From positions 62,001 through 126,000 of the forward strand of contig NZ_AQQR01000011.1 in NCBI RefSeq assembly GCF_002210095.1: a stretch of DNA of 64,000 nt. The letters run 5' to 3'. The position numbers and the translations under genes are program-made. Under the pieces are notes generated by a model, which worked only from the letters and a program-made list of their open reading frames with translations, did no database searches and was not told where the DNA came from. This document shows, piece after piece, positions 8,378 to 17,274 of this stretch (the stretch's first letter is position 1; every line of letters begins with the position of its first letter). This DNA comes from Marinibacterium profundimaris (GTDB lineage: Bacteria; Pseudomonadota; Alphaproteobacteria; Rhodobacterales; Rhodobacteraceae).

Positions 8378-9241
8378 TTGTACTACGGGTCGTTCGAGGA
8401 TTTCCTGAATAAGCCGGATCGCTGGGCGGTCGGCCCGCTGGCGATGATCTTCGTGGAAGACGAGGTGGAGATCGACACCACGCTGCGCCACCACCGCGAC
8501 TGCGGCTTTCGCACCATCGTCGCCTTCATGCCCGACGACTACCCCTCGGCCCCCGACCTGGTGGAGCAGATCCACCGCGTGCGGCTGGACACGGTGCGGC
8601 GGGACGTGGTGCCCGACACCGTGAACCGCATGATCGCCGCGGCGCCGGGGCTGTGGATGTATTACTGCTACAACGCCGAGTACCTCTATTACCCGTTCTC
8701 CGAGACCCGCAGCGTGGGCGAGATGCTGAGCTTTCATACCGAAGAGCGGCGCGATGCGATGCTGACCTACGTGGTGGATCTCTATGCCGACGACCTGAAG
8801 GCCCATCCTTCGGCGGTCTCGCTCGACCGGGCGCATCTGGACCGCACGGGGTATTATGCGCTCGCCCGGCTGGATCCGGACAGCGGTTTCGCCCTGGAAC
8901 GGCAGCTGGATTTCTTCGGCGGGCTGCGCTGGCGGTTCGAGGAACACGTGCCCAGGACAAGCCGGCGGATCGACCGGGTCGGGCTGTTCCGGTCGAAGCC
9001 GGGCCTGTCGCTGCGCGGCGATCACACCTTCGACGACGAGGAATACAACACCTACGCCTGTCCCTGGCATCACAACCTGACGGCGGCGATCTGTTCCTTC
9101 CGGACCGCGAAGGCGCTGAAGCGCAACCCCGGGTCGACGTTCGACATCACGACGTTCCACTGGCACAACTCGGTGCCCTTCAACTGGCAGTCGCGGCAAT
9201 TGCTGGACCTTGGGCTGATGGAACCCGGGCAGTGGTTCTGA
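8378..9241 (+). CDS. Glycosyltransferase family 2-like protein
   Basis: A protein of about 287 residues related to the Glyco_tranf_2_4 group common in Rhodobacterales. Features are an N-terminal nucleotide-sugar-binding-like part (AMIFVEDEVEIDTTLRHHRD, FMPDD), an aromatic MYYCYNAEYLYYPF segment, and a conserved C-terminus ending HWHNSVPFNWQSRQLLDLGL. The start is uncertain: a TTG at 8378 follows a GGAGCAGG ribosome-binding sequence and fits where similarity begins. The frame stays open upstream to 8153 with ATGs (for instance near 8201) but that part looks non-coding. Probably modifies surface polysaccharide; sugar unknown. Confidence 0.72.
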   Translation: MYYGSFEDFLNKPDRWAVGPLAMIFVEDEVEIDTTLRHHRDCGFRTIVAFMPDDYPSAPDLVEQIHRVRLDTVRRDVVPDTVNRMIAAAPGLWMYYCYNAEYLYYPFSETRSVGEMLSFHTEERRDAMLTYVVDLYADDLKAHPSAVSLDRAHLDRTGYYALARLDPDSGFALERQLDFFGGLRWRFEEHVPRTSRRIDRVGLFRSKPGLSLRGDHTFDDEEYNTYACPWHHNLTAAICSFRTAKALKRNPGSTFDITTFHWHNSVPFNWQSRQLLDLGLMEPGQWF

Positions 9242-9274
9242 GCGGGCTGCGCGACCGCTGACGGGTCCCCGCGC

Positions 9275-9332
9275 GCCGGACTGCCCCGGAAACCGGGGTG
9301 GGCGGGTGGGAGGTTCGCCGGGGCAGTCCGGC
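9275..9332 (+). repeat. G-rich-loop hairpin repeat, copy A
   Basis: A perfect 15-bp stem (GCCGGACTGCCCCGG at 9275-9289 with its complement at 9318-9332) encloses a 28-nt loop containing GGGGTGGGCGGGTGGGAGG. It starts 33 nt after the stop of the glycosyltransferase gene. The loop has four runs of three or more G and could form a G-quadruplex on the plus strand. Four further copies in the window share the loop but not the stem sequence. Confidence 0.8.
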
Positions 9333-9371
9333 CCTTCCGCACGGCACCCTCCAATCACAAGCCAGCCGGCC

Positions 9372-9419
9372 GGGCGGCGGCTACGCTCCCGCCCGACCCA
9401 CCCCGCTGCGCCGCCGCCC
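9372..9419 (-). repeat. G-rich-loop hairpin repeat, copy B (opposite orientation)
   Basis: A 10-bp stem (GGGCGGCGGC / GCCGCCGCCC at 9372-9381 and 9410-9419) encloses a 28-nt loop that reads GGGGTGGGTCGGGCGGGAG on the minus strand. It lies 24 nt beyond the stop codon of the minus-strand rRNA methyltransferase gene and back to back with copy A. Confidence 0.75.
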
Positions 9420-9443
9420 TTGCGCGCAGCGGCCAGGGCCGGT

Positions 9444-10664
9444 TCAGGGCAGCGGGTCAGTCCGATACAGCCGGATCTTCAACCCGCCGTGAGGCACCTG
9501 CACGCCGGTGGGCAGCCAGGGCAGGCCCGTCGCCTTCGCCAACCCGCCATCGGTCGTCACCAGCCCGACGCGCCAGCCCCGGAACCGGGTCTTCAACCCC
9601 TCGCCCAAGGCACCGTACAGTCCGAAGAGCAGCTTCCGGTCGCCGATCCGCGCGCCATAGGGCGGGTTGATCATCACCAGCCCCGGCGGGCCATCGGGCG
9701 GCGCGGCCTCGGACACCGGGCACTGGCGGAAGGACACCAGCCCGTCCAGCCCCGCCCGCGCGGCATTCTCCGCAGCCATCGACACGGCGCCCGGATCCCG
9801 GTCCGAGCCGCCAAACCGGAAATCGGGACGCGCCCCCTGCCCGGCTGCCGCGCGCATCGCGGCCCAGATCCCGGGGTCGAAATCCGGCAGGCTCTCGAAG
9901 GCGAAACCGCGGCTGCGGCCCGGGGCAAGGCCCAGGGCGATCTCGGCCGCTTCCAGCGGGAAGGTGCCCGAGCCGCACATGGGGTCATAGACCGGCTCGC
10001 GGCCGTCATAGCCGCACTGGCGCAGGAACAACGCGGCAAGCGTCTCGCGCAGGGGCGCCTTGCCGACGGCCTGCTTGGTCCCGCGCATGTGCAGCGGCGC
10101 GCCGGAGGTGTCGAGGCTGAGGGTGCAGAGATCGTCCTCGATCCGCGCCATGATCTTCAGCTTCGGCGCGCGGCTGTCCGTCTCGCCGCCGCCCGCCGCC
10201 TCGCCCAGGGCCTCGCGAATCGCCGTCTCGATCCGCTGGGTGGCGGCGCCGGCGTGATAGATCTTGGACTTGCGGCAGACGGTTTCCACCTGCACCTGCC
10301 GCCCCTCGCCCAGGATCGACATCCAGTCCACCCGCCGCACCCGCTTGTCGAGCTGCGCCAGGTGCATGGCCCGGAACTCGGCCAGCCTGACAAGCACGCG
10401 CGTCGCGCCCCGGCTCAGCAGGTTCACGCGCCAGACCTCGGGCCAGCCGCCGCGCAGCGTCACGCCGCCCGGCACCTCGGCCGCGTCGGCAAAGCCCAGG
10501 GCGCGCGTTTCCTCGGTCAGCACGTGTTCCAGCCCCGGGGGGCCGGCGAGGAAGATGTCGAACGGAGGTTCGGGCCGGATCGGGGCGGCCGGCGCCGGCG
10601 GGGCGACGGCGGTTTCGCCCGCGGGGCGTTTCTTGCGGCGTCGCGACGACGAGGTGCGGGCCAT
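9444..10664 (-). CDS. rlmL: Class I SAM-dependent RNA methyltransferase, RlmL/THUMP type
   Basis: A 406-residue protein resembling the N-terminal (RlmL) half of E. coli RlmKL, which methylates 23S rRNA guanine N2. A basic N-terminal tail (SSSRRRKKR) precedes a ferredoxin-like/THUMP region (about 35-190), and then the UPF0020 methyltransferase domain with DPMCGSGTFPLEAA (motif I) and the catalytic MINPPYGARIG (N-P-P-Y). The RlmK half is absent, as in other short alphaproteobacterial homologues. The gene symbol is by similarity; the exact modified base is not shown by the sequence. Confidence 0.82.
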   Translation of the reverse strand: MARTSSSRRRKKRPAGETAVAPPAPAAPIRPEPPFDIFLAGPPGLEHVLTEETRALGFADAAEVPGGVTLRGGWPEVWRVNLLSRGATRVLVRLAEFRAMHLAQLDKRVRRVDWMSILGEGRQVQVETVCRKSKIYHAGAATQRIETAIREALGEAAGGGETDSRAPKLKIMARIEDDLCTLSLDTSGAPLHMRGTKQAVGKAPLRETLAALFLRQCGYDGREPVYDPMCGSGTFPLEAAEIALGLAPGRSRGFAFESLPDFDPGIWAAMRAAAGQGARPDFRFGGSDRDPGAVSMAAENAARAGLDGLVSFRQCPVSEAAPPDGPPGLVMINPPYGARIGDRKLLFGLYGALGEGLKTRFRGWRVGLVTTDGGLAKATGLPWLPTGVQVPHGGLKIRLYRTDPLP

Positions 10665-10716
10665 CAGCGGACCCCGCCCCGGACAATTGAACCGGTCATA
10701 TTCGGGCAGGCGCGGC

Positions 10717-11109
10717 TCAGTTGCGGCGACGCAGGCGGATCACCACGTCGACCGAGGCGATCTCGGCCCCTTCGGGCGCTTCCGGCAAGCGGGTGATTTC
10801 CAGCTGGTCGGCCGGCGCGTCGAACAGATGCGCCTCGTCCTCCCAGAAGAAATGCGGGTGGTCATGGGTGTTGGTGTCGAAGTAGCTCTTGGAGCCGTCA
10901 ACCGTCACTTCCTGCAGCAATCCTGCCTCGCAGAAGGCGCGCAGCGTGTTGTAGACGGTGGCCAGGGACACAGCGACGCCCCGATCCTTGGCCGAGTCGA
11001 ACAGGCTTTCGGCCGTCACGTGCCGATCCTTCCCGTCGCCCACGAGCAATTCGGCCAGCGCCACGCGTTGCCGCGTCGGGCGCAGCCCCGCCTGGCCCAG
11101 CCAGGTCAT
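10717..11109 (-). CDS. irr: Fur-family iron response regulator (Irr)
   Basis: Winged-helix transcription factor of the Fur superfamily. LRPTRQRVALAELLVG and VSLATVYNTLRAF form the DNA-binding domain, and HDHPHFFWED is the His-rich stretch typical of Irr rather than Fur. Irr responds to haem/iron status in Alphaproteobacteria. I place the start at the ATG at 11109 (MTWLGQAG, 130 residues) because a strong GAGGAAAG Shine-Dalgarno precedes it; an in-frame ATG at 11166 would add 19 residues. The fabA-fabB-fabI operon is divergent, an arrangement widespread in the class. Confidence 0.88.
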   Translation of the reverse strand: MTWLGQAGLRPTRQRVALAELLVGDGKDRHVTAESLFDSAKDRGVAVSLATVYNTLRAFCEAGLLQEVTVDGSKSYFDTNTHDHPHFFWEDEAHLFDAPADQLEITRLPEAPEGAEIASVDVVIRLRRRN

Positions 11110-11175
11110 CGCTCTTTCCTCGGATTGTGCCACCGGTGCCACGGGCAAGACCTCCCAGACGTCCATTCAAAGGTC

Positions 11176-11205
11176 TATATAAAGCTTGACCTGCCCCGAA
11201 CTCAA
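11176..11205 (-). promoter_or_regulatory. Candidate sigma-70 promoter for irr
   Basis: On the minus strand TTGAGT (11205-11200) and TATATA (11181-11176) are separated by 18 bp, an acceptable -35/-10 pair. Transcription would start about 10 bases before the upstream ATG at 11166, giving a short leader for the ATG at 11109. This AT-rich patch is the only one in the irr-fabA gap. No clear Irr box was recognised. Confidence 0.35.
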
Positions 11206-11425
11206 TGGGAATCCGGCAAAAACGCCGGGACAGGCCATGGAGGGGCCAGAATGAGGCCCGGATCCCGATCCGCAAACCGCCGCAGGAGAGGACCGCGGCG
11301 TAGCCGGCCGAGTGGCCCTGACATTTTGCCTCTGTCCCTGTGGCCCGCATGGCCTTGCAGGACATCCGGCGGCGGTGATAGAGGGGTCGAAATGCACCAT
11401 TGAGACGAGCAGGAGACGCGCCAGC

Positions 11426-11935
11426 ATGGCGAACCTTCCCACCTTCTTCGACAAGGATGCGCTCCTGAAATGCGCCCGTGGCGAACTTTTCGGCCCGGGG
11501 AATGCACAATTGCCCGAACCGCCCATGCTGATGATGGATCGCATCACCGATGTCAGCGCCGATGGCGGCAGCCATGGCAAGGGCCATGTCGTGGCCGAGT
11601 TCGACATCCATCCGGACCTGTGGTTCTTCGAATGCCACTTCCCCGGCAACCCGATCATGCCCGGCTGCCTTGGCCTTGACGGGCTGTGGCAGCTGACCGG
11701 CTTCAACCTTGGCTGGCGCGGCATGCCCGGCAAGGGCATGGCCCTTGGCGTGGGCGAGGTGAAGCTGAGCGGGATGGTCACGCCGGACCGCAAGATGCTG
11801 ACCTATTACGTGGACATGGTCCGCGTCATCGACCGCAAGCTGAAGATGGGCGTCGCCGACGGACGGGTTGAGGCCGACGGAGAAGAGATCTATTCGGTCA
11901 AGGGCATGAAAGTGGGGCTCTCCGCAGGAGAGTAG
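11426..11935 (+). CDS. fabA: 3-hydroxydecanoyl-ACP dehydratase/isomerase (FabA)
   Basis: Dehydrates 3-hydroxydecanoyl-ACP and isomerises the trans-2 product to cis-3-decenoyl-ACP, the entry to unsaturated fatty acids. The 169-residue protein has the hot-dog fold signature [20 protein letters not shown] with catalytic His71 and Asp85. The ATG at 11426 follows AGGAGA; the longer open frame upstream has no similarity. It is the first gene of fabA-fabB-fabI and divergent from irr. Confidence 0.97.
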   Translation: MANLPTFFDKDALLKCARGELFGPGNAQLPEPPMLMMDRITDVSADGGSHGKGHVVAEFDIHPDLWFFECHFPGNPIMPGCLGLDGLWQLTGFNLGWRGMPGKGMALGVGEVKLSGMVTPDRKMLTYYVDMVRVIDRKLKMGVADGRVEADGEEIYSVKGMKVGLSAGE

Positions 11936-11985
11936 CCCGACGCGCCCAGGCCCGGTTCGGGCCATACCAGACAAGGGAGACCCCA

Positions 11986-13215
11986 ATGCGCCGCGTCGTC
12001 GTAACAGGACTTGGCATCGTGTCGTCCATCGGGAGCGACAGGAGCACCGTGCTCCAGTCGCTGAAGGAAGGCCGGTCCGGTATCGTGGCCAGCCCCGAGA
12101 TGGCCGAGCACGGTTTCCGCAGCCGGATCGCGGGGACCATCGACGTCGATCCCAAGGATCACGTGGACAAGCGCACCCTGCGTTTCATGGGTCCCGGGGC
12201 CGCCTATGCCCACATGGCGATGAGCCAGGCGATCGAGGATGCCGGGCTGGAACAGTCGGATATCGTCAACGAACGCACCGGCATTGTCGCCGGCTCCGGC
12301 GGACCTTCGACCAGCGCGATCTTCCAGGCGCATCAGACGGTGCTGAAATCCGGCGCCACCAAGCGCATCGGCCCCTTCGCGGTGCCCAAGGCGATGTCGT
12401 CCACGATCTCGGCGAACCTGTCGACCGCCTACAAGATCAAGGGCATCAACTATTCCATCACCTCGGCCTGCTCGACCTCGCTGCACTGCATCGGCAACGC
12501 GGCAGAACAGATCATGATGGGCAAGCAGGACATCATGTTCGCCGGTGGCGGGGAAGAGCTCGACTGGACCCTGTCCTGCCTCTTCGACGCGATGGGCGCG
12601 ATGTCGTCGAAATTCAATGACACGCCCGAAAAGGCCAGCCGCGCCTTCGACAAGGACCGCGACGGGTTCGTCATCTCCGGTGGCGGTGGCATGCTGGTGC
12701 TCGAAGAGCTGGAGCACGCCAAGGCCCGCGGCGCGAAGATCTATGCCGAGGTCACCGGCTATGCCGCGACGTCGGACGGCCACGACATGGTGGCCCCCTC
12801 GGGCGAGGGTGGCGAACGCGCGATGCGCGGGGCTCTCACGACCTTCGACAAGGACCGGACCATCGGCTACATCAATGCGCATGGTACCTCGACCCCGGTC
12901 GGCGACGTGGGCGAGATCGAGGCGGTGCGCCGGGTCTTCGGCAACGGCCCTGCCCCCGTGGTGTCGTCGACCAAGTCGATGACCGGCCATGCCCAGGGCG
13001 CCGCCGGCGCGCTCGAAGCCGTGTTCTGTCTGCTGATGCTCGAGCATGACTTCATTGCGCCGTCGATCAATGTCGATGCGCTGGACCCCGAGCTGACAGA
13101 GGGCGAGATCGCGACGAAGCTGATCGAGAACGCCGGGCTCGACAGCGTCATGACCAATTCCTTCGGATTTGGCGGCACCAACGGATCTATGATCCTTTCC
13201 AGATACGACGGATAA
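11986..13215 (+). CDS. fabB: 3-oxoacyl-ACP synthase I (FabB)
   Basis: Condensing enzyme that elongates the cis-3-decenoyl-ACP made by FabA. The Cys-His-His triad is visible: Cys162 in [10 protein letters not shown], the first His in [11 protein letters not shown] and the second in [13 protein letters not shown]. Length, 409 residues, is typical. It lies 50 bp after fabA and is followed 5 bp later by fabI, so the three form an operon for unsaturated fatty acid synthesis. Confidence 0.97.
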   Translation: MRRVVVTGLGIVSSIGSDRSTVLQSLKEGRSGIVASPEMAEHGFRSRIAGTIDVDPKDHVDKRTLRFMGPGAAYAHMAMSQAIEDAGLEQSDIVNERTGIVAGSGGPSTSAIFQAHQTVLKSGATKRIGPFAVPKAMSSTISANLSTAYKIKGINYSITSACSTSLHCIGNAAEQIMMGKQDIMFAGGGEELDWTLSCLFDAMGAMSSKFNDTPEKASRAFDKDRDGFVISGGGGMLVLEELEHAKARGAKIYAEVTGYAATSDGHDMVAPSGEGGERAMRGALTTFDKDRTIGYINAHGTSTPVGDVGEIEAVRRVFGNGPAPVVSSTKSMTGHAQGAAGALEAVFCLLMLEHDFIAPSINVDALDPELTEGEIATKLIENAGLDSVMTNSFGFGGTNGSMILSRYDG

Positions 13216-13220
13216 GAAAC

Positions 13221-14012
13221 ATGTCGGACCTTCTGAAGGGCAAGCGCGGCCTGATCATGGGCGTTGCCAATGACCGCTCCATCGCATGGGGCGTGGCCCG
13301 CGCCTGCCACGAGGCCGGGGCCGAGCTGGCCTTCACCTACCAGGGTGAAGCCTTCGGCAAGCGGCTGGAGCCGCTGGCCCAGTCCATCGGGTCGGACTTC
13401 ATGGTCGATTGCGACGTGACCGACGATGCCTCGCTCGACCGGGCCTTTGCCGCGCTGGCGGCGCGATGGTCCTCGATCGACTTCGTCGTCCATGCCATCG
13501 CCTTTTCCGAGAAATCCGAGCTTGCCGGCCGGTTCCTCGATACCAGCCGGGCGAATTTCAAGAATTCCATGGATATCTCGGCCTATTCCTTCGTCGAGAT
13601 CGCGCGCCGCGCCTATCCGCTGATGAAGGAGAACGGCGGCACGCTGCTGACGATGACCTACCAGGGCTCGCAGCGGGTGGTGCCGAACTACAACGTGATG
13701 GGTGTGGCCAAGGCCGCGCTCGAATCGGCGACCCGGTACCTGGCGAACGACCTCGGCCCCGACGGGATCCGCGTGAACGCGATCTCGCCCGGCCCGATGA
13801 AGACCCTGGCCGGCGCGGCGATCGGCGGCGCGCGCAAGACCTACAAGCATTGCGAACAGAACGCGCCGATGCGCTCGAACGCGACTTTGCAAGCCGTTGG
13901 CGGCACTGCCGTCTACCTGATTTCCGATGCCGGCGCCTACACGACCGGTGAAATCATCAAGGTCGACGGCGGCTTCCACATACTGGGCATGCCGCAACCC
14001 GATCATCTTTGA
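13221..14012 (+). CDS. fabI: Enoyl-ACP reductase (FabI)
   Basis: NADH-dependent reduction of trans-2-enoyl-ACP in the last step of the fatty acid cycle. A 263-residue short-chain-dehydrogenase-fold protein with the FabI start KGKRGLIMGVANDRSIAWGV, catalytic Tyr-x6-Lys in YNVMGVAKAAL, and PMKTLAGAAI near the substrate-binding loop. It is the last gene of the fabABI run, with no hairpin recognised before the next reading frame. Confidence 0.96.
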   Translation: MSDLLKGKRGLIMGVANDRSIAWGVARACHEAGAELAFTYQGEAFGKRLEPLAQSIGSDFMVDCDVTDDASLDRAFAALAARWSSIDFVVHAIAFSEKSELAGRFLDTSRANFKNSMDISAYSFVEIARRAYPLMKENGGTLLTMTYQGSQRVVPNYNVMGVAKAALESATRYLANDLGPDGIRVNAISPGPMKTLAGAAIGGARKTYKHCEQNAPMRSNATLQAVGGTAVYLISDAGAYTTGEIIKVDGGFHILGMPQPDHL

Positions 14013-14106
14013 CCGGGGGTGAGAATTCGTCACGCAACTGCCACGTGACGGCCTCTTTTCATCGTTAAGCGTCTGCGTGACAACGATTACGGATGTTTAT
14101 GTAGCG

Positions 14107-14388
14107 ATGAATGACCCCAGACATTTTCAGACCCCGGGCCTGAGGCGCCCAAGATGGGCAAGATGGCTGACCCGCGTTTTGATGACCTTCTGCGCCTTTC
14201 TGATGATCCTCGCGGTCCTCTCGCAACCCAAGGTCTCGCGACTGACAGGGCGGGCCGCAGATCATGTGTCGGCCCTTGCCGGGTGGATTGCCCATCAGGT
14301 CAAGGGAGATGCGGTCACCTCGAACCAGACTGCCCTACCCTCGGGTCAGGGCATGTCCGGCAGCCCGTCCGGCCTGATCGGTCGCTGA
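14107..14388 (+). CDS. Hypothetical small membrane protein
   Basis: A 93-residue frame with one clear transmembrane segment (WLTRVLMTFCAFLMILAVLS, about residues 20-39) after a basic N-terminal tail, then a polar C-terminus. The ATG at 14107 was chosen; a GTG at 14077 would add 10 residues. No family was recognised and no strong ribosome-binding site is visible, so coding status rests on the hydrophobic profile and the gap in which it sits. Confidence 0.4.
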   Translation: MNDPRHFQTPGLRRPRWARWLTRVLMTFCAFLMILAVLSQPKVSRLTGRAADHVSALAGWIAHQVKGDAVTSNQTALPSGQGMSGSPSGLIGR

Positions 14389-14670
14389 AGCCCCGGCTTT
14401 GCCAATCGCATTCGGCACGGTCCCTCCGTGGGACCGCGTCGGTCCCGCAGGGCCGCGTCAGGCTCGTCCCACCAAGCCCTTTTGCCCTGCCCTGATCGGC
14501 CTGAACCCTTGGGGCCGCGCAACCGTTGCGTGAAACCCGGCCGTGTTGATGTTGGGCCATTCAACCGTCTCCCGGCGACGCGCAGGCGGGCCTTCCTCTT
14601 GGTTTGACCGCCGTGGCTCTTCCTTCTGTCGCACCGCTGTGCCAGAGTTTGCGCGGACGGAGGAGGCGAC

Positions 14671-15354
14671 ATGCCAATCAGGACCTGTATCTTCGATGCA
14701 TACGGGACCCTGTTCGACGTGGCGGCCGCAGCGCGGCAGGCGGCACAAGAGCCAGGGTTTTCAATACTTTCCGACCGGTGGGAAGCGGTTGCGCGCGACT
14801 GGCGCAGCAAGCAGCTGCAATACACCTGGCTGCGGGCGGTCACCGGGGCGCATGCGGATTTCTGGCAGGTCACCCAGGACGGGCTGGACTGGGCGCTGGA
14901 GGCCGCAGGCCTTGACGACACGCGCCTGCGCATGCGCCTGCTGGATCTCTACTGGGAGTTGCAGGCCTATCCCGAAGTGCCCGGCATGCTGGCCGAACTG
15001 AAAGCGGCGGGCAAGGCCACGGCGATCCTGTCGAACGGGTCTCCGGGGATGCTGAAGGGGGCGGTGGCCTCGGCCGGGTTGGGCGCGGTGCTGGACGATC
15101 TGTTGTCTGTGGAAAGCGTGGGTGTGTTCAAACCGGACCGGCGGGTCTATGACCTCGTGACCGAGCGATTCGGCGGCACCCCGGACGAGGTGCTGTTCGT
15201 ATCTTCCAACGGATGGGACGCGGCGGCTGCGGCTGGCTACGGCTTTGTCACCGCCTGGGTGAACAGAGCGGGAGAGCCGATTGACCGGCTACCCTGGACC
15301 CCGGCCCATGTCCTGTCCGATCTCAACGGCATACCAGAACTGGCGGCGCATTAA
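14671..15354 (+). CDS. (S)-2-haloacid dehalogenase, type II (HAD superfamily)
   Basis: Hydrolytic dehalogenation of L-2-haloacids to D-2-hydroxyacids. The 227-residue HAD protein shows the nucleophile in TCIFDAYGTLFD (first Asp), RSKQLQYTWLR typical of the L-DEX group, AILSNGSPGML (Ser/Asn), SVGVFKPDRRVY (Lys) and FVSSNGWDAAAAAGYG. All family hallmarks are present, so the dehalogenase call is stronger than generic HAD phosphatase. A GGAGGA site precedes the ATG. Its stop overlaps the start of the next gene (TAATG). Confidence 0.88.
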   Translation: MPIRTCIFDAYGTLFDVAAAARQAAQEPGFSILSDRWEAVARDWRSKQLQYTWLRAVTGAHADFWQVTQDGLDWALEAAGLDDTRLRMRLLDLYWELQAYPEVPGMLAELKAAGKATAILSNGSPGMLKGAVASAGLGAVLDDLLSVESVGVFKPDRRVYDLVTERFGGTPDEVLFVSSNGWDAAAAAGYGFVTAWVNRAGEPIDRLPWTPAHVLSDLNGIPELAAH

Positions 15355-16199
15355 TGGCAACCTTCCGAACATCCGACGGATTGACCCTGTATTACGAAGT
15401 GACAGGATCCGGCCCGCCGCTGTTGTGCCTGGCCGGTCTTACCCGCAACAGCCGGGATTTCGATCCGCTGCGCGCAGCACTTCCGGGCGTGCAGATCATC
15501 ACGCTGGATTATCGCGGCCGGGGCCTGTCGGAATTCGACGCCGACGCCCACAATTACAACGTCCTGCGCGAGGCCCGCGATGCGGTGGACCTGATCGCCC
15601 ATCTGGGTCTGGGTCGGGTCACGCTGCTGGGCACCTCGCGCGGGGGGCTTATCGCCATGGCGATGGCGGCCCGCCACCCCGAGACCCTCTCGGGCGTTGT
15701 CCTGAACGATGTCGGACCCGAGATCGGCCCCGCCGGCATCGCCCGGATCATGGAATACCTGGGCCAGGCGCCGCAGGTCCGGGACCTTGATGCGGCGGCG
15801 CGCCAGATGCAGGCAGAGAATGCCCACAGCTTCCCCGGCGTGCCTTTCGACGTCTGGCGACAGCAGGCCGAGGCGCAGTTCCGCGCAACCGACGCGGGCC
15901 TCGCCCTGCGCTACGATCCCAGGCTGCGCCAGGCGATCCTCGAACAGGCGGCGTCCGAGGCGGCACCGGACCTGTGGCTGTTCTTTGACGCGTTGAAAAC
16001 CCTGCCGGTCGGCTTGCTCCGGGGTGCCAATTCGGACATTCTCCTGCCCGAAACGGTGGCCGAGATGCGCCGGCGGCATCCGGGGCTGATCGTCAGCGAG
16101 GTGCCTGACCGGGGTCACGTGCCATTCCTGGACGAACCTCAAAGCCTGGACGTGATCCGGGCCATACTGGCCGAGGCGGAATGTCTGACATTGACATGA
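15354..16199 (+). CDS. Alpha/beta-fold hydrolase
   Basis: A 281-residue cytosolic hydrolase with the oxyanion region LTRNSRDFDPL, nucleophile elbow LLGTSRGGLIA (Ser in G-T-S-R-G), and C-terminal VPDRGHVPFLDEP carrying the catalytic His. The substrate is unknown; ester, enol-lactone or dehalogenation chemistry would fit the neighbours. Translationally coupled to the dehalogenase gene before it and overlapping the dehydratase gene after it by 19 bp. Confidence 0.85.
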   Translation: MATFRTSDGLTLYYEVTGSGPPLLCLAGLTRNSRDFDPLRAALPGVQIITLDYRGRGLSEFDADAHNYNVLREARDAVDLIAHLGLGRVTLLGTSRGGLIAMAMAARHPETLSGVVLNDVGPEIGPAGIARIMEYLGQAPQVRDLDAAARQMQAENAHSFPGVPFDVWRQQAEAQFRATDAGLALRYDPRLRQAILEQAASEAAPDLWLFFDALKTLPVGLLRGANSDILLPETVAEMRRRHPGLIVSEVPDRGHVPFLDEPQSLDVIRAILAEAECLTLT

Positions 16200-17164
16200 T
16201 CTCGGCGGCCGCCGGCCGGCTTTCGGGCCATATCCGGCGGACGCCTCTCCTGACTTCTCCCTTCCTGGACGAGATCGCCGGCCGGCGCGTCTTCGTCAAA
16301 CCCGAATGCCTGCAGCACACCGGCAGCTTCAAGTTCCGCGGCGCCTGGTCGGCGATCTCGGCGCTGGATCCCGGGCTGCGCGCCAAGGGCGTTCTGGCAT
16401 ATTCCAGCGGCAACCACGCCCAGGGCGTGGCCTTGGCGGCGCAGATGCACGGGGCGCCAAGCGTGATCGTCATGCCCTCGGACGCGCCGGCGCTGAAGAT
16501 CGCGAACACGAAGGCGCTTGGCGCCGAGGTGGTCCTTTATGACCGCGGCCGCGAGGCCCGGGAAGAGATCGGCGACCGGCTGGCCGCCGAACGCGGGCTG
16601 ACCCTGATCCGGCCCTATGACGAACCGCAGGTCATCGCGGGCCAGGCCAGCGTCGGGCTCGAGATCGCCGAACAGGCGGCCGAGCTGGGCGTGGCGGACA
16701 GCGCGCAGGTGCTGGTCTGCTGCGGCGGCGGCGGGCTGACCTCGGGCGTGGCGCTTGCACTGGAGGCAAAGGCGCCGAAGATGACGGTGCGCCCGGTGGA
16801 GCCAGAGGGCTTCGACGATGTCGCCCGGTCGCTGCAGGCGGGCGCGATCCAGCGCAATGCGGCCGAAGCCGGCGGGCTGTGCGATGCGATCCTGACCCCC
16901 GCGCCGGGGCAGATCACCTTTCCGATCCTGTCGCGGCTGTGTGGCCCCGGTCTGGTGGTCACCGAGGAGGAGGCGTTGCGCGCCATGGCCCTGGCCTTCC
17001 TGCGGCTGAAGATCGTTCTGGAACCCGGGGGCGCCGTGGCCCTGGCCGCCGCGCTGTTCCATGGGACAGAGATCGACGGCGAAGAGGTGATCGCCGTCGC
17101 CTCAGGTGGTAACGTGGACCCGGAGGTGTTCCGACTGGCATTGGACCGCCTGGACCAGGCCTGA
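16181..17164 (+). CDS. PLP-dependent threonine/serine dehydratase family protein
   Basis: A 327-residue fold-type II PLP enzyme. The PLP lysine lies in HTGSFKFRGA, the phosphate-binding glycine loop is CCGGGGLTSG, and SSGNHAQGVA is the substrate loop. It lacks the ACT regulatory domain of biosynthetic IlvA, so it is a catabolic-type threonine/serine dehydratase, hydroxyaspartate ammonia-lyase or serine racemase-like enzyme. The start overlaps the upstream hydrolase gene, implying co-translation. Confidence 0.85.
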   Translation: MSDIDMISAAAGRLSGHIRRTPLLTSPFLDEIAGRRVFVKPECLQHTGSFKFRGAWSAISALDPGLRAKGVLAYSSGNHAQGVALAAQMHGAPSVIVMPSDAPALKIANTKALGAEVVLYDRGREAREEIGDRLAAERGLTLIRPYDEPQVIAGQASVGLEIAEQAAELGVADSAQVLVCCGGGGLTSGVALALEAKAPKMTVRPVEPEGFDDVARSLQAGAIQRNAAEAGGLCDAILTPAPGQITFPILSRLCGPGLVVTEEEALRAMALAFLRLKIVLEPGGAVALAAALFHGTEIDGEEVIAVASGGNVDPEVFRLALDRLDQA

Positions 17165-17274
17165 CCCCTCGGGGGCCCGTCGCGGAAGGCCCGGATCGTT
17201 TTCGCGCAGGAAAACGGCGGCGCGGCCCGGTTCGTTTCGGGGATCCGGGCCGAGAGGAGCAAAGGAGAAGACCC

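Noticed and set aside
7676-9358. Long minus-strand frame running through miaB and the glycosyltransferase gene
   Set aside because: Low-complexity translation in the wrong frame of miaB; no domain, no ribosome-binding site.
11312-11425. Upstream in-frame extension of fabA
   Set aside because: No similarity to FabA before MANLPTFF, and an AGGAGA site sits just before the ATG at 11426.
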